A stretch of 64,000 bases of DNA from Nonomuraea angiospora (GCF_014873145.1 NZ_JADBEK010000001.1:2728001-2792000); one strand, 5' to 3'. Numbered from the stretch's first letter, positions 8,364 to 17,340 are shown. A program made the numbers and translations. Notes: a model not told the origin generated them from the letters alone.

Positions 8364-8600
8364 TCACAGGCGGGTGGTCACGTAGGTCTTGCGCACGGTC
8401 TCGTGCACGCGCCACTCCCCCTGCCGGCCCGCGGGCATGACCAGGGTGCTCCCGGGGCCGACCTCCTGGGTCGTGCCGTCCTGGCCGACGATGGTGGCCC
8501 GCCCGGACAGGATCTGGCAGACCTCGTGGTAGCCGTCGCGTACGGCGGTGAACGGCCCCGGGCCGGCGGTGCTCGCGTCCGGTACGACGATGCTGTTCAT
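8364..8600 (-). CDS. Small cupin-domain protein
   Basis: 78 aa; its ATG overlaps the stop codon of the DUF2264 gene by 4 nt (ATGA), so it is translationally coupled. The sequence (GYHEVCQILSGRATIVGQDG...VGPGSTLVMPAGRQGEW) is a single cupin barrel of the ethanolamine/ureidoglycine (DUF861) type, shorter than usual (about 110 aa) and lacking the N-terminal strand. The classic His pair of motif 1 is reduced to one His, so metal binding is doubtful. Probably a carbohydrate-binding or accessory protein to the DUF2264 enzyme. Confidence 0.8.
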   Translation of the reverse strand: MNSIVVPDASTAGPGPFTAVRDGYHEVCQILSGRATIVGQDGTTQEVGPGSTLVMPAGRQGEWRVHETVRKTYVTTRL

Positions 8601-10513
8601 CTCTGCTCCTGGTCGTCCGAGCTGCGGCGGGCGATCCTGTCGGCGACCCCCAAGACGGGTGACGTCAGCTCGGGGACGGGGCCAAGGCGGACGGTGATCG
8701 GATCTCCGGCGGGCGGCCGCAGGGTGACCTCGTCCCCGTTCACCCGCACCTCCGGCGCGAGCGGCTCCGGCTCGGCCGTGAGCAGGACCAGGCTGACATA
8801 CACGGCGGTCCCGCCCGGGTGGACGTCGCGGATCAGGTACGGCGTGGCGGAGTGCGCTCCGAAGGCGTTCACGCCGTGCCCGCCCGCCACGCCCGCCCCC
8901 GTGTAGCCGTGCAGCCCGCGCACCACGCTGGTCAGGCCGTCCGCGCGCCGGGCCAGCGCCCAGGCGTCCCCGGAGCTCACCTCGGGGGGCCGCGGACCGG
9001 CCAGCGCGTGGCCGCCGTCGCGCACCTGGTGTCCGGCGGGCGCCGTGACCTGGTGGATCCGGATCTCGGCCGGGCCGTCGACCACGGAGGCGGTCACCAC
9101 GCGGACGGGCCCGTCCTGGTACGCCGAGGCGGCGAAGCGCTCGCCCACGGCGAGGGGTTCGATGCGGCGCCGCCGGGAGGGCTCCCCCTCGGGTGAGACG
9201 ACGGCGAGCTGCCCGTCGACCGCCTGCTCGCCGATGTCGGGGCCGGTGTGGCTGGTGTAGGCGAGCCTCAGGTAGTGCGGGTCCGGCGGCCCCGCCGGGT
9301 CCTGGACGCGGTCGCGGTCGCTGCCGTGGTTGACCAGCCGGACGACGCCGTCCGCGCGGGTGGCGTGCAGCAGCCAACCGGGCGGGGGCATCGCCACGAC
9401 CTGGTCGGCGAGGTCGACCGGCGCGGCCTCCTCGGCGTCCGTCCAGGCCGGGTGCCCGGGGGGCAGCAGCAGGCCGAGGAAGGCCTTGCTGGCCCAGTAC
9501 GGCGAGGCGGGGCCGGAGTAGTCCTGGGTGCCGGGCGGGAAGGCGTCGTACCAGCCGCAGGTGAGCAGGCCGCGCTCGTCGGGCGCGCCGCGCTCGACGA
9601 AGTGGCGCAGCACGCCGCTCGCGATCCGCCTGGTCCGCCCCGGGGGCAGGGGCGAGGCGCCGGTCAGCGCGCCCAGCCAGAGCGGAACGACCGTCGCGAA
9701 CCGGTAGATCAGGGACCGCCCCTGGTGCACCGGCCCCCCGTCGGCGGCGAACAGGTGCTGGTAGTGCTCCAGGAACCGGCTCAGGCGCTCCGCGTAGAGC
9801 CGCGCGCGGGCGGTGTCGCCGGCCATCCGCGCCCACAGCGACGGATACAGGTGCATCGCCCAGCCGGAGTAGTAGTCGAAGTTCTTGCCCTTGCCGTCGG
9901 AGTACCAGCCGTCGACGACGTACCACTCCTCGATCCGCTCCAGCCCGGCGGCGATCTCGCCGGGCTCGTGCGGCCCGCCCACCTCGGCGAGGAACTGCTC
10001 CACGACGACCTGGAACAGCACCCAGTTGTTGTCCGGCGTGCGCCGCCCGACGAACCCGGCCAGCCAGGCCACCACCCGCTCCCGATGCGCCGGGGAGAGC
10101 CGGTCGAACAGCCAGGGCCGGGTCTCGTGCAGCGCGAGCGCGATGGACGCGGCCTCCACGAGCGGCTGCGACATGTCCGTCAGGGGCGGCCAGGCGTACG
10201 GGTGCGCTGGGTCGGTGCCGGCCACCAGCCCCGCGGCGTAGCGCTCCAGCAGGGCGGGCGGCACGTCGCCGCCCGCCCCTGCGATGCGGAAGGCCGCGAG
10301 CAGGAACGTGCGGGCGAACCCTTCCAGCCCGTCGCTGACGGTGCCCGACCGGCTCGGTCGCCCGGGCAGGCGGTATTGGGCGAAGCCGTCCGTGGCGTAC
10401 GGCACCACGGAGTCGAGCAGGTGGTCCGCCACGCTCTCCCAGTGGGCGCGGGTCCAGCCGGTGAAATCGGACAGCCGCGGGTCGGCGGGCGGGAGGCGCA
10501 GGGGGGAGGACAT
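8597..10513 (-). CDS. DUF2264-domain protein, putative glycan-active (alpha/alpha)6 enzyme
   Basis: 638 aa, ATG start. The N-terminal ~370 residues match the DUF2264 family: helix-rich, aromatic-rich repeats such as LEGFARTFLLAAFRIAG, YWASKAFLGLLLPPGHPAW, DGWYSDGKGKNFDYYSGWAMHLYP. The C-terminal part is a beta-rich domain. The family is associated with polysaccharide-use loci, and its fold resembles unsaturated glucuronyl/rhamnogalacturonyl hydrolases; activity here is inference. No signal peptide, so it would act on imported oligosaccharides. A LacI gene and a TAAACGGTTTAA operator lie directly upstream. Confidence 0.85.
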   Translation of the reverse strand: MSSPLRLPPADPRLSDFTGWTRAHWESVADHLLDSVVPYATDGFAQYRLPGRPSRSGTVSDGLEGFARTFLLAAFRIAGAGGDVPPALLERYAAGLVAGTDPAHPYAWPPLTDMSQPLVEAASIALALHETRPWLFDRLSPAHRERVVAWLAGFVGRRTPDNNWVLFQVVVEQFLAEVGGPHEPGEIAAGLERIEEWYVVDGWYSDGKGKNFDYYSGWAMHLYPSLWARMAGDTARARLYAERLSRFLEHYQHLFAADGGPVHQGRSLIYRFATVVPLWLGALTGASPLPPGRTRRIASGVLRHFVERGAPDERGLLTCGWYDAFPPGTQDYSGPASPYWASKAFLGLLLPPGHPAWTDAEEAAPVDLADQVVAMPPPGWLLHATRADGVVRLVNHGSDRDRVQDPAGPPDPHYLRLAYTSHTGPDIGEQAVDGQLAVVSPEGEPSRRRRIEPLAVGERFAASAYQDGPVRVVTASVVDGPAEIRIHQVTAPAGHQVRDGGHALAGPRPPEVSSGDAWALARRADGLTSVVRGLHGYTGAGVAGGHGVNAFGAHSATPYLIRDVHPGGTAVYVSLVLLTAEPEPLAPEVRVNGDEVTLRPPAGDPITVRLGPVPELTSPVLGVADRIARRSSDDQEQR

Positions 10514-10571
10514 GGACCGGATACTACGGCATCCACCTGCGCCGACCCTCGGTGGTTCGGCGGGTCCCGTG

Positions 10572-10583
10572 TAAACGGTTTAA
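10572..10583. promoter_or_regulatory. LacI-family operator upstream of DUF2264 gene
   Basis: TAAACGGTTTAA matches the central-CG palindrome class bound by LacI/GalR regulators and sits between the LacI stop and the DUF2264 start (59 bp upstream of the latter). A second copy lies before the LacI gene. Confidence 0.75.
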
Positions 10584-10590
10584 CCCCGCC

Positions 10591-11673
10591 TCACACGTGC
10601 AGGAGAGGGCGGACGGAGTCACGGACGATGATGTGCGTGCCGAGCATCACGTGCCGGCTCGCGCCGGCGGTGTCGGTGTCCAGGGCCAGCCGCACCGCGG
10701 TACGGCCCAGCTCCTCGTGCGGCACGTGCACGGTGGTCAGGTCGATGTCGTCGGCCGGCGGAAGGTCGTCGAACCCGACCAGCGACACGTCGTCCGGCAC
10801 CCGCAGGCCGCGCTCCCGCAACGCCGCCCGGGCCCCGGCCGCCATCAGGTCGTTCCCGGCGAACACCGCGGTGAAGTCACGCGGCCCCGCCTCCAGCCGC
10901 TCCCGCATCATGCGGTAGCCGTCGCGCCGGTCCATCACCACGCTGTCCACCTCCAGCCCGGGGTCATGCGGCACCCGGTGCGCGGCCAGCGCCGCCCGGT
11001 AGCCCGCGATCCGGCTCTCCGGCGTCGTGTAACCGGCCCGCCGCCCCAGGAACAGGATCCGCCGGTGACCGGCCGAGAGCAGATGGCCGGTGATCGCCTG
11101 GGCGCCACCGGTGTTGTCGTACTCCACCACGATGGCCGGCACCTTCTCCCCCAGCGCCGGGCGCCCGCACAGCACCAGCCGCGACCCCGCCACCGCCAGC
11201 GCCCGCGCGTAATCCGCCATCCGCTCCCGGTAGGCGTCGTCGATCGGCATGTTGCCGACCAGGATCACCGCCTCGGCGTGCTCCTCCCGCAGCAGCCGCA
11301 CCATGGCCAGCTCCCGCTCGGCGTCCCCGCCCGTGGTGCCCACGATGCACAGCCGGCCCTCGCGCACCGCCTGGTCCTGCACCCCTTGCGCCACATGCGC
11401 GTAATGCGGGGACACCACCGAGTTCACCACGATCGCCACGCTCTTCGGCCGCGCCCCCGCCAGCCCGCGCGCGTGCGCGTTGGCCACGTAGTCGAGCTCC
11501 CGGACCGCCCGCATCACCCTGCTCCGCGTCGCGGGAGCGCTCGGGTACGAGCCCGACAGGATCCGCGACACGGTCGCCACCGACACGCCGGCGTGCTTGG
11601 CCACGTCCCTGATCGTCGAGGGACGCGGCCGACCATCCTCAGGAACGGCCCGGCGAGGCATCCATCCCCCCAT
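10591..11673 (-). CDS. LacI-family transcriptional regulator
   Basis: 360 aa from ATG 11673; an in-frame ATG at 11661 preceded by GGGGGA is an equally good start. The N-terminal helix-turn-helix and hinge helix read TIRDVAKHAGVSVATVSRIL and YVANAHARGLAGARPKSVAI, followed by a periplasmic-binding-like ligand domain with VFAGNDLMAAGA and VSLVGFDDLP. Operators with the same core lie before its own start and before the DUF2264-cupin genes, so it should be an autoregulated sugar-responsive repressor of that unit. Confidence 0.93.
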   Translation of the reverse strand: MGGWMPRRAVPEDGRPRPSTIRDVAKHAGVSVATVSRILSGSYPSAPATRSRVMRAVRELDYVANAHARGLAGARPKSVAIVVNSVVSPHYAHVAQGVQDQAVREGRLCIVGTTGGDAERELAMVRLLREEHAEAVILVGNMPIDDAYRERMADYARALAVAGSRLVLCGRPALGEKVPAIVVEYDNTGGAQAITGHLLSAGHRRILFLGRRAGYTTPESRIAGYRAALAAHRVPHDPGLEVDSVVMDRRDGYRMMRERLEAGPRDFTAVFAGNDLMAAGARAALRERGLRVPDDVSLVGFDDLPPADDIDLTTVHVPHEELGRTAVRLALDTDTAGASRHVMLGTHIIVRDSVRPLLHV

Positions 11674-11682
11674 CCCCGGCGG

Positions 11683-11696
11683 TTAAAACGGTTTAA
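11683..11696. promoter_or_regulatory. LacI operator in lacI-like promoter
   Basis: TTAAAACGGTTTAA, 10 bp upstream of the LacI start, shares the AAACGGTTTAA core with the site at 10572-10583. Expected autoregulatory site. Confidence 0.7.
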
Positions 11697-11773
11697 CGAT
11701 AGCGCACGACCGCGTGGCGGGGCGCCGGTCGCCGGCGACGGCGTCCGCGCCGGGGCCTCGTAGGCTGGCCCGC

Positions 11774-12226
11774 GTGGAGATCCGCGACAGAACCCCTGAC
11801 GACCTGGACGCCTGCACGAAGGCCCTCGCCGAGGTCCAGGCCCGCGACCGCTACCCCGTGGACTGGCCGCGCGACCCGGCCCGCTGGCTGACGCCCGACG
11901 GCATGGTCAGGGCATGGATAGCGGTCGAGGGGGAAGCTGTGCTCGGCCACGTGGCGCTCACCCGGGACATGGAGGTCACCCGCCTGTTCGTCACCCCCGC
12001 CGCCCGCGGGCGCGGCCTGGCCGCCCGGCTGCTCGGCACCGTGCGCGCCGCCGTCGAGACCCCTCTCAAGCTGGAGGTCTCCTCCGAGGGGACGGCCGCC
12101 ATCGCGTTGTACGAACGGTCCGGCTGGCGCAGGGTCGGCAGCAGCCGCGCCCGCTGGCTCAACGCGGCCGGCGAGCCGGCGCTGGTGTACCACTATGTGA
12201 GCCCGCCAGATACATCAGGAACTTAA
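11774..12226 (+). CDS. GNAT-family N-acetyltransferase
   Basis: 150 aa from GTG 11774 (VEIRDRTPDD), where GNAT homology begins; the upstream in-frame region is not conserved-looking. The acetyl-CoA-binding motif A is clear: VTRLFVTPAARGRGLAARLL (R-x-x-G-x-G/A), followed by LEVSSEGTAAIALYERSGWRR. Substrate unknown. It is followed after 51 bp by the epoxide hydrolase gene, with an AT-rich palindrome in between, so the two are probably separately transcribed. Confidence 0.85.
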   Translation: MEIRDRTPDDLDACTKALAEVQARDRYPVDWPRDPARWLTPDGMVRAWIAVEGEAVLGHVALTRDMEVTRLFVTPAARGRGLAARLLGTVRAAVETPLKLEVSSEGTAAIALYERSGWRRVGSSRARWLNAAGEPALVYHYVSPPDTSGT

Positions 12227-12239
12227 ATAAATTTCTGAT
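12214..12239. promoter_or_regulatory. AT-rich inverted repeat upstream of epoxide hydrolase
   Basis: ATCAGGAA (12214-12221) and TTTCTGAT (12232-12239) form an 8-bp inverted repeat with one mismatch around a 10-bp AT-rich spacer, in otherwise very GC-rich DNA. TATATT follows at 12239-12244 and could serve as a -10 box. It looks like an operator-promoter, but no regulator gene is adjacent. Confidence 0.55.
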
Positions 12240-12277
12240 ATATTCTGCCGTCGATGGCGCCTACGCAGGAGACGACG

Positions 12278-13486
12278 ATGTTGCAGCCGCAGCCGATCCA
12301 CGTGCCCGACGACGTGCTCGCCGACCTGCGGCGGCGCCTTGAGCTGACCCGCTGGCCGGACGACGTGGGCAACGACGACTGGCGCTACGGCGTCAACGGG
12401 GCCTACCTGCGGGAGCTCGTCGACTACTGGCACACCGGCTACGACTGGCGCAAGGCCGAGGCCGCGATCAACGCCTACGAGCACTACCGCGTCGAGGTGG
12501 ACGGCGTCCCCGTGCACTTCATGCGCAGGCCGGGCGTGGGCCCGAGCCCGACGCCGCTGATCCTCACCCACGGCTGGCCGTGGACGTTCTGGCACTGGTC
12601 CAAGGTCGTCGACCCGCTGGCCGACCCCGGCGCGCACGGCGGCGACCCGGCCGAGGCCTTCGACGTCATCGTCCCCTCGTTCCCCGGCTTCGGCTTCTCC
12701 ACGCCGCTGCCGGATCACCCGGACATGAACTTCTGGAAGGTCGCCGACCTCTGGCACACCCTCATGACCGAGGTCCTCGGCCACGAGAGGTACGCCGCCG
12801 CCGGCTGCGACGTCGGAGCCCTGGTCACGGGCCAGCTCGGGCACAAGTACGCCGCCGAGCTGCACGGCATCCACATCGGCTCCGGGCAGAAGCTCACGCT
12901 GTTCAACGGCGACCGGGCCTGGGACCTGAGCGGCGGGCAGCCCATCCCCGACGGCCTGCCCGCCGACGTCCACGCCCGGATCGTCGAGCTGGACAGGCGC
13001 TTCGCCGTCCACCTCGCCGCCCATGTCCTGGCCCCGAGCACGCTCTCCTACGGCCTGACCGACTCGCCCGCCGGAATGCTCGCCTGGATCCTGGAGCGCT
13101 GGGTCAGCTGGAGCGACAACGGCGGCGACATCGAGTCGGTCTTCACCAAGGACGACCTGCTCACCCACGCCATGATCTTCTGGGTGAGCAACTCGATCGG
13201 CACCTCGATCCGCACGTACGCCAACAACAACCGCTACCCCTGGACCCCCTCCCACGACCGGCAGCCGCCCGTCGAGGCCCCCACCGGCATCACCTTCGTC
13301 GGCTACGAGAACCCGCCGGGCGTCACCACCGACCAGCGCGTGCGGCACTTCGCCGGCAGCGACCGCGGCGCCTGGTACAACCACGTCAACCTGACCGTCC
13401 ACGACCGCGGCGGCCACTTCATCCCGTGGGAGATCCCCGCGGAGTGGGTCGACGACCTGCGGCGCACGTTCCGCGGCCGCCGGTAG
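12278..13486 (+). CDS. Epoxide hydrolase (alpha/beta-hydrolase with EHN domain)
   Basis: 402 aa from ATG 12278, chosen because AGGAG lies 6 bases upstream; an ATG at 12254 would add eight residues. The N-terminal EHN domain (PDDVLADLRRRLELTRWPDD) is typical of juvenile-hormone/microsomal-type epoxide hydrolases. Core residues: oxyanion motif HGWP at about 98, nucleophile D178 in GCDVGA, and catalytic His at about 380 in GGHFIPWE. There is no signal peptide, so it is cytosolic. It probably hydrolyses xenobiotic or secondary-metabolite epoxides. Converges on a ring-cleavage dioxygenase gene one base away. Confidence 0.93.
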   Translation: MLQPQPIHVPDDVLADLRRRLELTRWPDDVGNDDWRYGVNGAYLRELVDYWHTGYDWRKAEAAINAYEHYRVEVDGVPVHFMRRPGVGPSPTPLILTHGWPWTFWHWSKVVDPLADPGAHGGDPAEAFDVIVPSFPGFGFSTPLPDHPDMNFWKVADLWHTLMTEVLGHERYAAAGCDVGALVTGQLGHKYAAELHGIHIGSGQKLTLFNGDRAWDLSGGQPIPDGLPADVHARIVELDRRFAVHLAAHVLAPSTLSYGLTDSPAGMLAWILERWVSWSDNGGDIESVFTKDDLLTHAMIFWVSNSIGTSIRTYANNNRYPWTPSHDRQPPVEAPTGITFVGYENPPGVTTDQRVRHFAGSDRGAWYNHVNLTVHDRGGHFIPWEIPAEWVDDLRRTFRGRR

Positions 13487-13487
13487 G

Positions 13488-14363
13488 TCACCGGCTCTCG
13501 CGCAGCCGCAGCTCCACGTGGGCATGGCGGAACGGGACGGTCATGCCGTACGCCGCCGCCAGTTCCGCGTCCTGGGCGCGGACGAAGTCCAGCACCAGGC
13601 TGTCCTTGACGCCGAACACCGCGTCCGAGTCGAGGTAGGGGGACTCGGAGACGAAGACGTGCGTGGTGAGCGGCGCGTGGCCGTCGGCGCCGGCGATGAA
13701 GTGGATGTGCGCCGGCCGGTAGGGGTGGCGGCCCGCCGCAGCCAGCAGCTCACCGACCGGCCCGTCGTCGGGGATCGGGTACGGGGCGGGAAGGATCGTG
13801 CGGAAGGCGAACCGTCCCTGCTCGTCGCAGGTGAACAGGCCGCGCAGGTGCCCGGTGGGGACGTCGTCCCGCTGGACGTCGTAGAAGCCCTTCTCGTCGG
13901 CCTGCCAGACGTCCACGACCGCGCCGGGAAGAGGGTGGCCGCCGGCCGCGAGCACCTGCCCGGTCACGAGCGTCGGCTCGCCGCCGGGCACCAGGGAGAT
14001 CGCGTCGCCGAGCCGCCGCGGCGGGGAGTCGACCAGGTGGAACGGCCCCAGGACGGTGGAGTCCGTGGCCCCGGCGGGCGCCCGGTTGGCCATGGTGTCC
14101 ACGAGCATCGACAGGCCGAGCACGTCGGACAGCAGGACGAACTCCTGGCGGGTGTCGTCGCAGGTCTGCCCGGTCCTGGTGAGGAAGCCGACGGCCGCGT
14201 CGAGCTCGGCCTGGGTGAGCTCCACGTCCTTGGCGAAGGCGTGCAGGTGGCGGACGAGGCTGGTGAGGACCTGCCGCAGCCGGGCGTCGCGGGCGCCGGC
14301 GAACGACGCCGCGACGACGTCCTCGGAACGCTCTTCGGAGAACCGAACGGGAGTCTGTGACAT
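13488..14363 (-). CDS. Intradiol ring-cleavage dioxygenase (hydroxyquinol/catechol 1,2-dioxygenase family)
   Basis: 291 aa, ATG start, the usual length for the family. The N-terminal helical dimerisation domain (LTQAELDAAVGFLTRTGQTCDDTRQEFVLLSDVLG) is followed by the beta-sandwich with VTGQVLAAGGHPLPGAVVDVWQADEKGFYD. All four Fe(III) ligands are visible: Tyr in APYPIPDDGP and the Tyr-His-His set in RHPYRPAHIHF. Catalyses 1,2-cleavage of catechol or hydroxyquinol; the N-terminal domain favours hydroxyquinol-type enzymes. No other aromatic-pathway gene is adjacent. Confidence 0.9.
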   Translation of the reverse strand: MSQTPVRFSEERSEDVVAASFAGARDARLRQVLTSLVRHLHAFAKDVELTQAELDAAVGFLTRTGQTCDDTRQEFVLLSDVLGLSMLVDTMANRAPAGATDSTVLGPFHLVDSPPRRLGDAISLVPGGEPTLVTGQVLAAGGHPLPGAVVDVWQADEKGFYDVQRDDVPTGHLRGLFTCDEQGRFAFRTILPAPYPIPDDGPVGELLAAAGRHPYRPAHIHFIAGADGHAPLTTHVFVSESPYLDSDAVFGVKDSLVLDFVRAQDAELAAAYGMTVPFRHAHVELRLRESR

Positions 14364-14428
14364 CGTGATCACGTCCTGGCGGCGTTGGGGCGTTGTCCCC
14401 CAGCATGACCATGGCCGGCGGGGCGCCG

Positions 14429-15745
14429 CTACCCGGAGGCGGCGGCGCGCAGGTCCGCCGGGGTCCACCCGGCGGTGCCCGCCACGATCCGGACGGCCGC
14501 GCGGGCCAGCGGCTCCAGCCCCGCCACGTCGACCTTGTCGATCGTGTCGGCCGAGTCGAACAGGTACATCGGCGCCGACAGGAAGTGCACCAGCGGCACC
14601 CCCTCGGGATGGAAGAACGCGCCGTCCGTCGGCGGCATCGGCGAGAACACGTCGGGGGGCAGGACGAACGACCGCCGCAGGTCCTCCGCCTCCAGCGTCG
14701 CGGCGACCAGTTCCTCCAGCTGGGGGGCACGCGTCGTGAACCACCACCTGACCTCGGGCTCGGCGGTCGGCACGAGCGCGCCGTCCACCGCCTCGCAGCG
14801 GAGCGCGGCGTGCTCCAGGTGGAGTTCGAGCACGACGCCGGCCAGCTCCGGCCGGTGGCGGTCGATGAAGGCGCGGGTGCCGGCCGCGTGGGCCATGTGC
14901 CCGGAGGTGAGCAGGAACGTCAGGTTGTGCGGGCGTTCCCCGGCCGGGACGCGGGCCCAGTGGCGGGCGGTGGCCAGGACGAGGGCCAGGCCGGAGGCGT
15001 CCTCCACGGCCGAGGCCCAGGGGGCGTCGTGGTGCGAGGCGACGATGACCGTGTGGGGCGAGCCCCCCGGGAGGGTGGCGACCACGTTGTGGGTGATCAC
15101 GGTGTCGGTGGCGGACTCGGCGATCAGCTCGCCCTCGCACGGGAGGCGGGCCAGGAGCCGGCGGGCGTCCGTCCCTGACAGCCACAGCGCGGGGATGGGG
15201 CGCTCGACCGCGTCGTAGGGCACGTAGTAGTCGCGGGTCTCCCAGGGGAGGCCGGTCAGCGCGCCGACGAAGCCCGCGGCCCCGGCGGCCAGGGCGGGCT
15301 CGACGACCTCCATCATCCGCGGGCCGAACGGGATCGTCTGGACGAGGGTGTCGAAGACGCCCTCCGGGTCGTACGCCGAGGTGGCGAGCGTCTTGACGTA
15401 TGACTGCGGCAGCTCGCTGAAGGTCACCTCGTCCACGACGATGTCGCCCGGGCGGGCGTCGGCCGGCCGGGCGATCCGGCCCCGCAGGCCGCCGGTCGGC
15501 GCGGTGTGGGGCAGCGGCATGCCGGTCCACGAGGTGCCGTCGTCGAGGCGCAGCAGCCCGGTGCCCGGCTGCCAGCGCCGCACCTCGACCGGCTCGAGCG
15601 TCACCTCCAGGCCGAACTCCGCCAGGCGCTCGGCCAGCCACCGCTCGGTCCACGCGTCCGCCGGGTAGCCGGGGCGGCGGACGCCCTGCGCCACGACGGT
15701 CTCGATCCAGCCCAGCATCTCCGCCGCGGAGGGCACGTGCTCCAT
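14429..15745 (-). CDS. M28-family metallopeptidase
   Basis: 438 aa from ATG 15745 (MEHVPSAAEMLGWIE); longer in-frame extensions look non-coding. A PA-type insert lies in the middle and the M28 catalytic core follows: the first zinc His in IVASHHDAPWASAVEDASG with the bridging Asp in the same segment, then LLTSGHMAHAAGTRAFID and LELHLEHAALRCEAVDG. Aminopeptidase or carboxypeptidase activity is expected. No signal peptide or membrane anchor is seen, unusual for M28, so it may act in the cytosol. Followed by the dioxygenase after 65 bp; no functional link is evident. Confidence 0.85.
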   Translation of the reverse strand: MEHVPSAAEMLGWIETVVAQGVRRPGYPADAWTERWLAERLAEFGLEVTLEPVEVRRWQPGTGLLRLDDGTSWTGMPLPHTAPTGGLRGRIARPADARPGDIVVDEVTFSELPQSYVKTLATSAYDPEGVFDTLVQTIPFGPRMMEVVEPALAAGAAGFVGALTGLPWETRDYYVPYDAVERPIPALWLSGTDARRLLARLPCEGELIAESATDTVITHNVVATLPGGSPHTVIVASHHDAPWASAVEDASGLALVLATARHWARVPAGERPHNLTFLLTSGHMAHAAGTRAFIDRHRPELAGVVLELHLEHAALRCEAVDGALVPTAEPEVRWWFTTRAPQLEELVAATLEAEDLRRSFVLPPDVFSPMPPTDGAFFHPEGVPLVHFLSAPMYLFDSADTIDKVDVAGLEPLARAAVRIVAGTAGWTPADLRAAASG

Positions 15746-15821
15746 GGCCACGATCCAACCATTGACACGACCCCCTTGTGAAGCGAGAGTTTCGGTCATC
15801 CGTACAAATTGTGGAGGCTGT

Positions 15822-16649
15822 ATGAAGTTCGTCGTGGCCGCCGTCGCGCTCGTGCTCGGGCTCCTGGCCAGGCCCGCCCAGGCCGCGGACACCATCGAGG
15901 CGCACTACAAGGTCGCGGGCCCCTGGACGGTCACGACCGCCGACGCGCCCGGATACAAGCTCTACTACCCGGCCGGCCTCGGGGCGGGCGGCTTCAAGCA
16001 CCCGATCATCACGTGGGGCAACGGGACCAACGCGGTGCCCACGCAGTACCCGGGGCTGCTCAACCAGCTGGCCTCCTGGGGGTTCGCCGTGGTCGCCTCC
16101 ACCGACACCACGACGGGCACCGGGTCCGAGATGATCGCCGCGGCCCAGTACCTCATCGACCGGAACACCGACAGCTCCAGCGTCTTCTACGGCAAGCTCG
16201 ACGTGACCAGGGTCGGCGCGGTCGGCCACTCCCAGGGCGCGGGCGGTTCGGTGAACACCGCCACCAAGTCCGGCGGGATCATCGACACCGTCGTCCCCAT
16301 CGCGCTGCCCGCCCCGATCTGGGTGAGCGCGGGCGACGCGTTCCACGTGGACCAGCTGACGTGCCCCGTGCTGTTCGTCAGCGGGTCCAGTGACACGATC
16401 ATCTCCCCGAACTCGGCGCTGCAGGCGTACTACGACCAGGTCCCGGGCGCGGCGGCCAAGGCGGTGCTCAAGGGCGCCGGCCACAACACGGTCCAGGGCA
16501 CGGGCGGCGGCTTCCTCGGCTACGTGACGGCGTGGCTGATGTACCAGCTCCAGGGCGACACGTACGCGCGCGGCGCCTTCGCGGGCGCCTCCCCCGAGAT
16601 CAACACCAACGCCGGCTGGCAGAACCAGGTCGAGAAGAACCTTCCTTGA
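15822..16649 (+). CDS. Secreted alpha/beta hydrolase (cutinase/polyester-hydrolase-like)
   Basis: 275 aa. ATG 15822 is preceded by GGAGG and begins a clear signal peptide (MKFVVAAVALVLGLLARPAQA, cleavage after AQA). Mature domain: oxyanion region KHPIITWGNGTN, nucleophile S137 in GHSQGAGG, acid Asp in VSGSSDTI, and His in GAGHNTV. This pattern fits the cutinase-like/chlorophyllase-type lipases and poly(ester) hydrolases of actinomycetes. Divergent from the M28 peptidase gene with 76 bp between starts. Confidence 0.9.
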   Translation: MKFVVAAVALVLGLLARPAQAADTIEAHYKVAGPWTVTTADAPGYKLYYPAGLGAGGFKHPIITWGNGTNAVPTQYPGLLNQLASWGFAVVASTDTTTGTGSEMIAAAQYLIDRNTDSSSVFYGKLDVTRVGAVGHSQGAGGSVNTATKSGGIIDTVVPIALPAPIWVSAGDAFHVDQLTCPVLFVSGSSDTIISPNSALQAYYDQVPGAAAKAVLKGAGHNTVQGTGGGFLGYVTAWLMYQLQGDTYARGAFAGASPEINTNAGWQNQVEKNLP

Positions 16650-16686
16650 CGAAAACCGATGGCCGCGCGGCGCGCGGCGCGCGACC

Positions 16687-17340
16687 ATGCCTCCCATGGA
16701 CGTCATCGCCGAAGCGGTCGAGCTGATCAGGAACGCCACCTGTCCTGGCGACCACGACCAGGCGTGGGAACTCGTGGGCAGGGCCATCGAGGATCGGGAG
16801 ACCGCGGCCAGGCGGGGTTTCGCGCTGGCGCGGTCGCCCGATCCGGCCGAGCGCAAGATCGGCTGCGACCTGCTGGGCAGCGTGGCGCAGGTCGAGGAGT
16901 CCCTGCGGGAGCCGGTGCTGCTCGCGGTCCTGGGGCTGGTCGCGGCCGAGACCGATCATGCCGTGCACGCCTCGGTCGCGCGGGCGCTGGGCTGCACGGG
17001 CGACGAGCGGGCCGTGCCCGAGCTGCTGCGCCTGGCCGAGCACCCCGACGAGGACGTGCGCTTCTACGTCGCGTGGTCGCTGCCGCTGGGTCGCGCGGAC
17101 GACGACGCGGTGATCGAGGCGCTGATCCGGCTGAGCGCCGACCCCGAGGACGAGGTGCGGGACTGGGCGACGTTCGCCCTGGGGACCCAGTGCCAGGCGG
17201 ACGGCCGGGCGATCCGGGAGGCGCTGTGGGCCCGGGTCGGCGATCAGGACACCGAGGCGCGCGAGGAGGCGATCGCCGGGCTGGCCCGCCGCCGTGACCG
17301 CCGCGTCGTGCCGCCGGGTTGGCGATCAGTGCGGCCGTAG
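16687..17340 (+). CDS. HEAT-repeat domain protein
   Basis: 217 aa (ATG 16687; ATG 16696 is possible). Repeated helix pairs such as ASVARALGCTGDERAVPELLRLAEHPDEDVRFYVAWSLP and IRLSADPEDEVRDWATFALGTQ are HEAT / PBS-lyase-type repeats. Such small proteins serve as protein-protein interaction modules; no catalytic residues are evident. Its last 15 bp overlap the convergent phosphotriesterase-family gene. Confidence 0.85.
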   Translation: MPPMDVIAEAVELIRNATCPGDHDQAWELVGRAIEDRETAARRGFALARSPDPAERKIGCDLLGSVAQVEESLREPVLLAVLGLVAAETDHAVHASVARALGCTGDERAVPELLRLAEHPDEDVRFYVAWSLPLGRADDDAVIEALIRLSADPEDEVRDWATFALGTQCQADGRAIREALWARVGDQDTEAREEAIAGLARRRDRRVVPPGWRSVRP

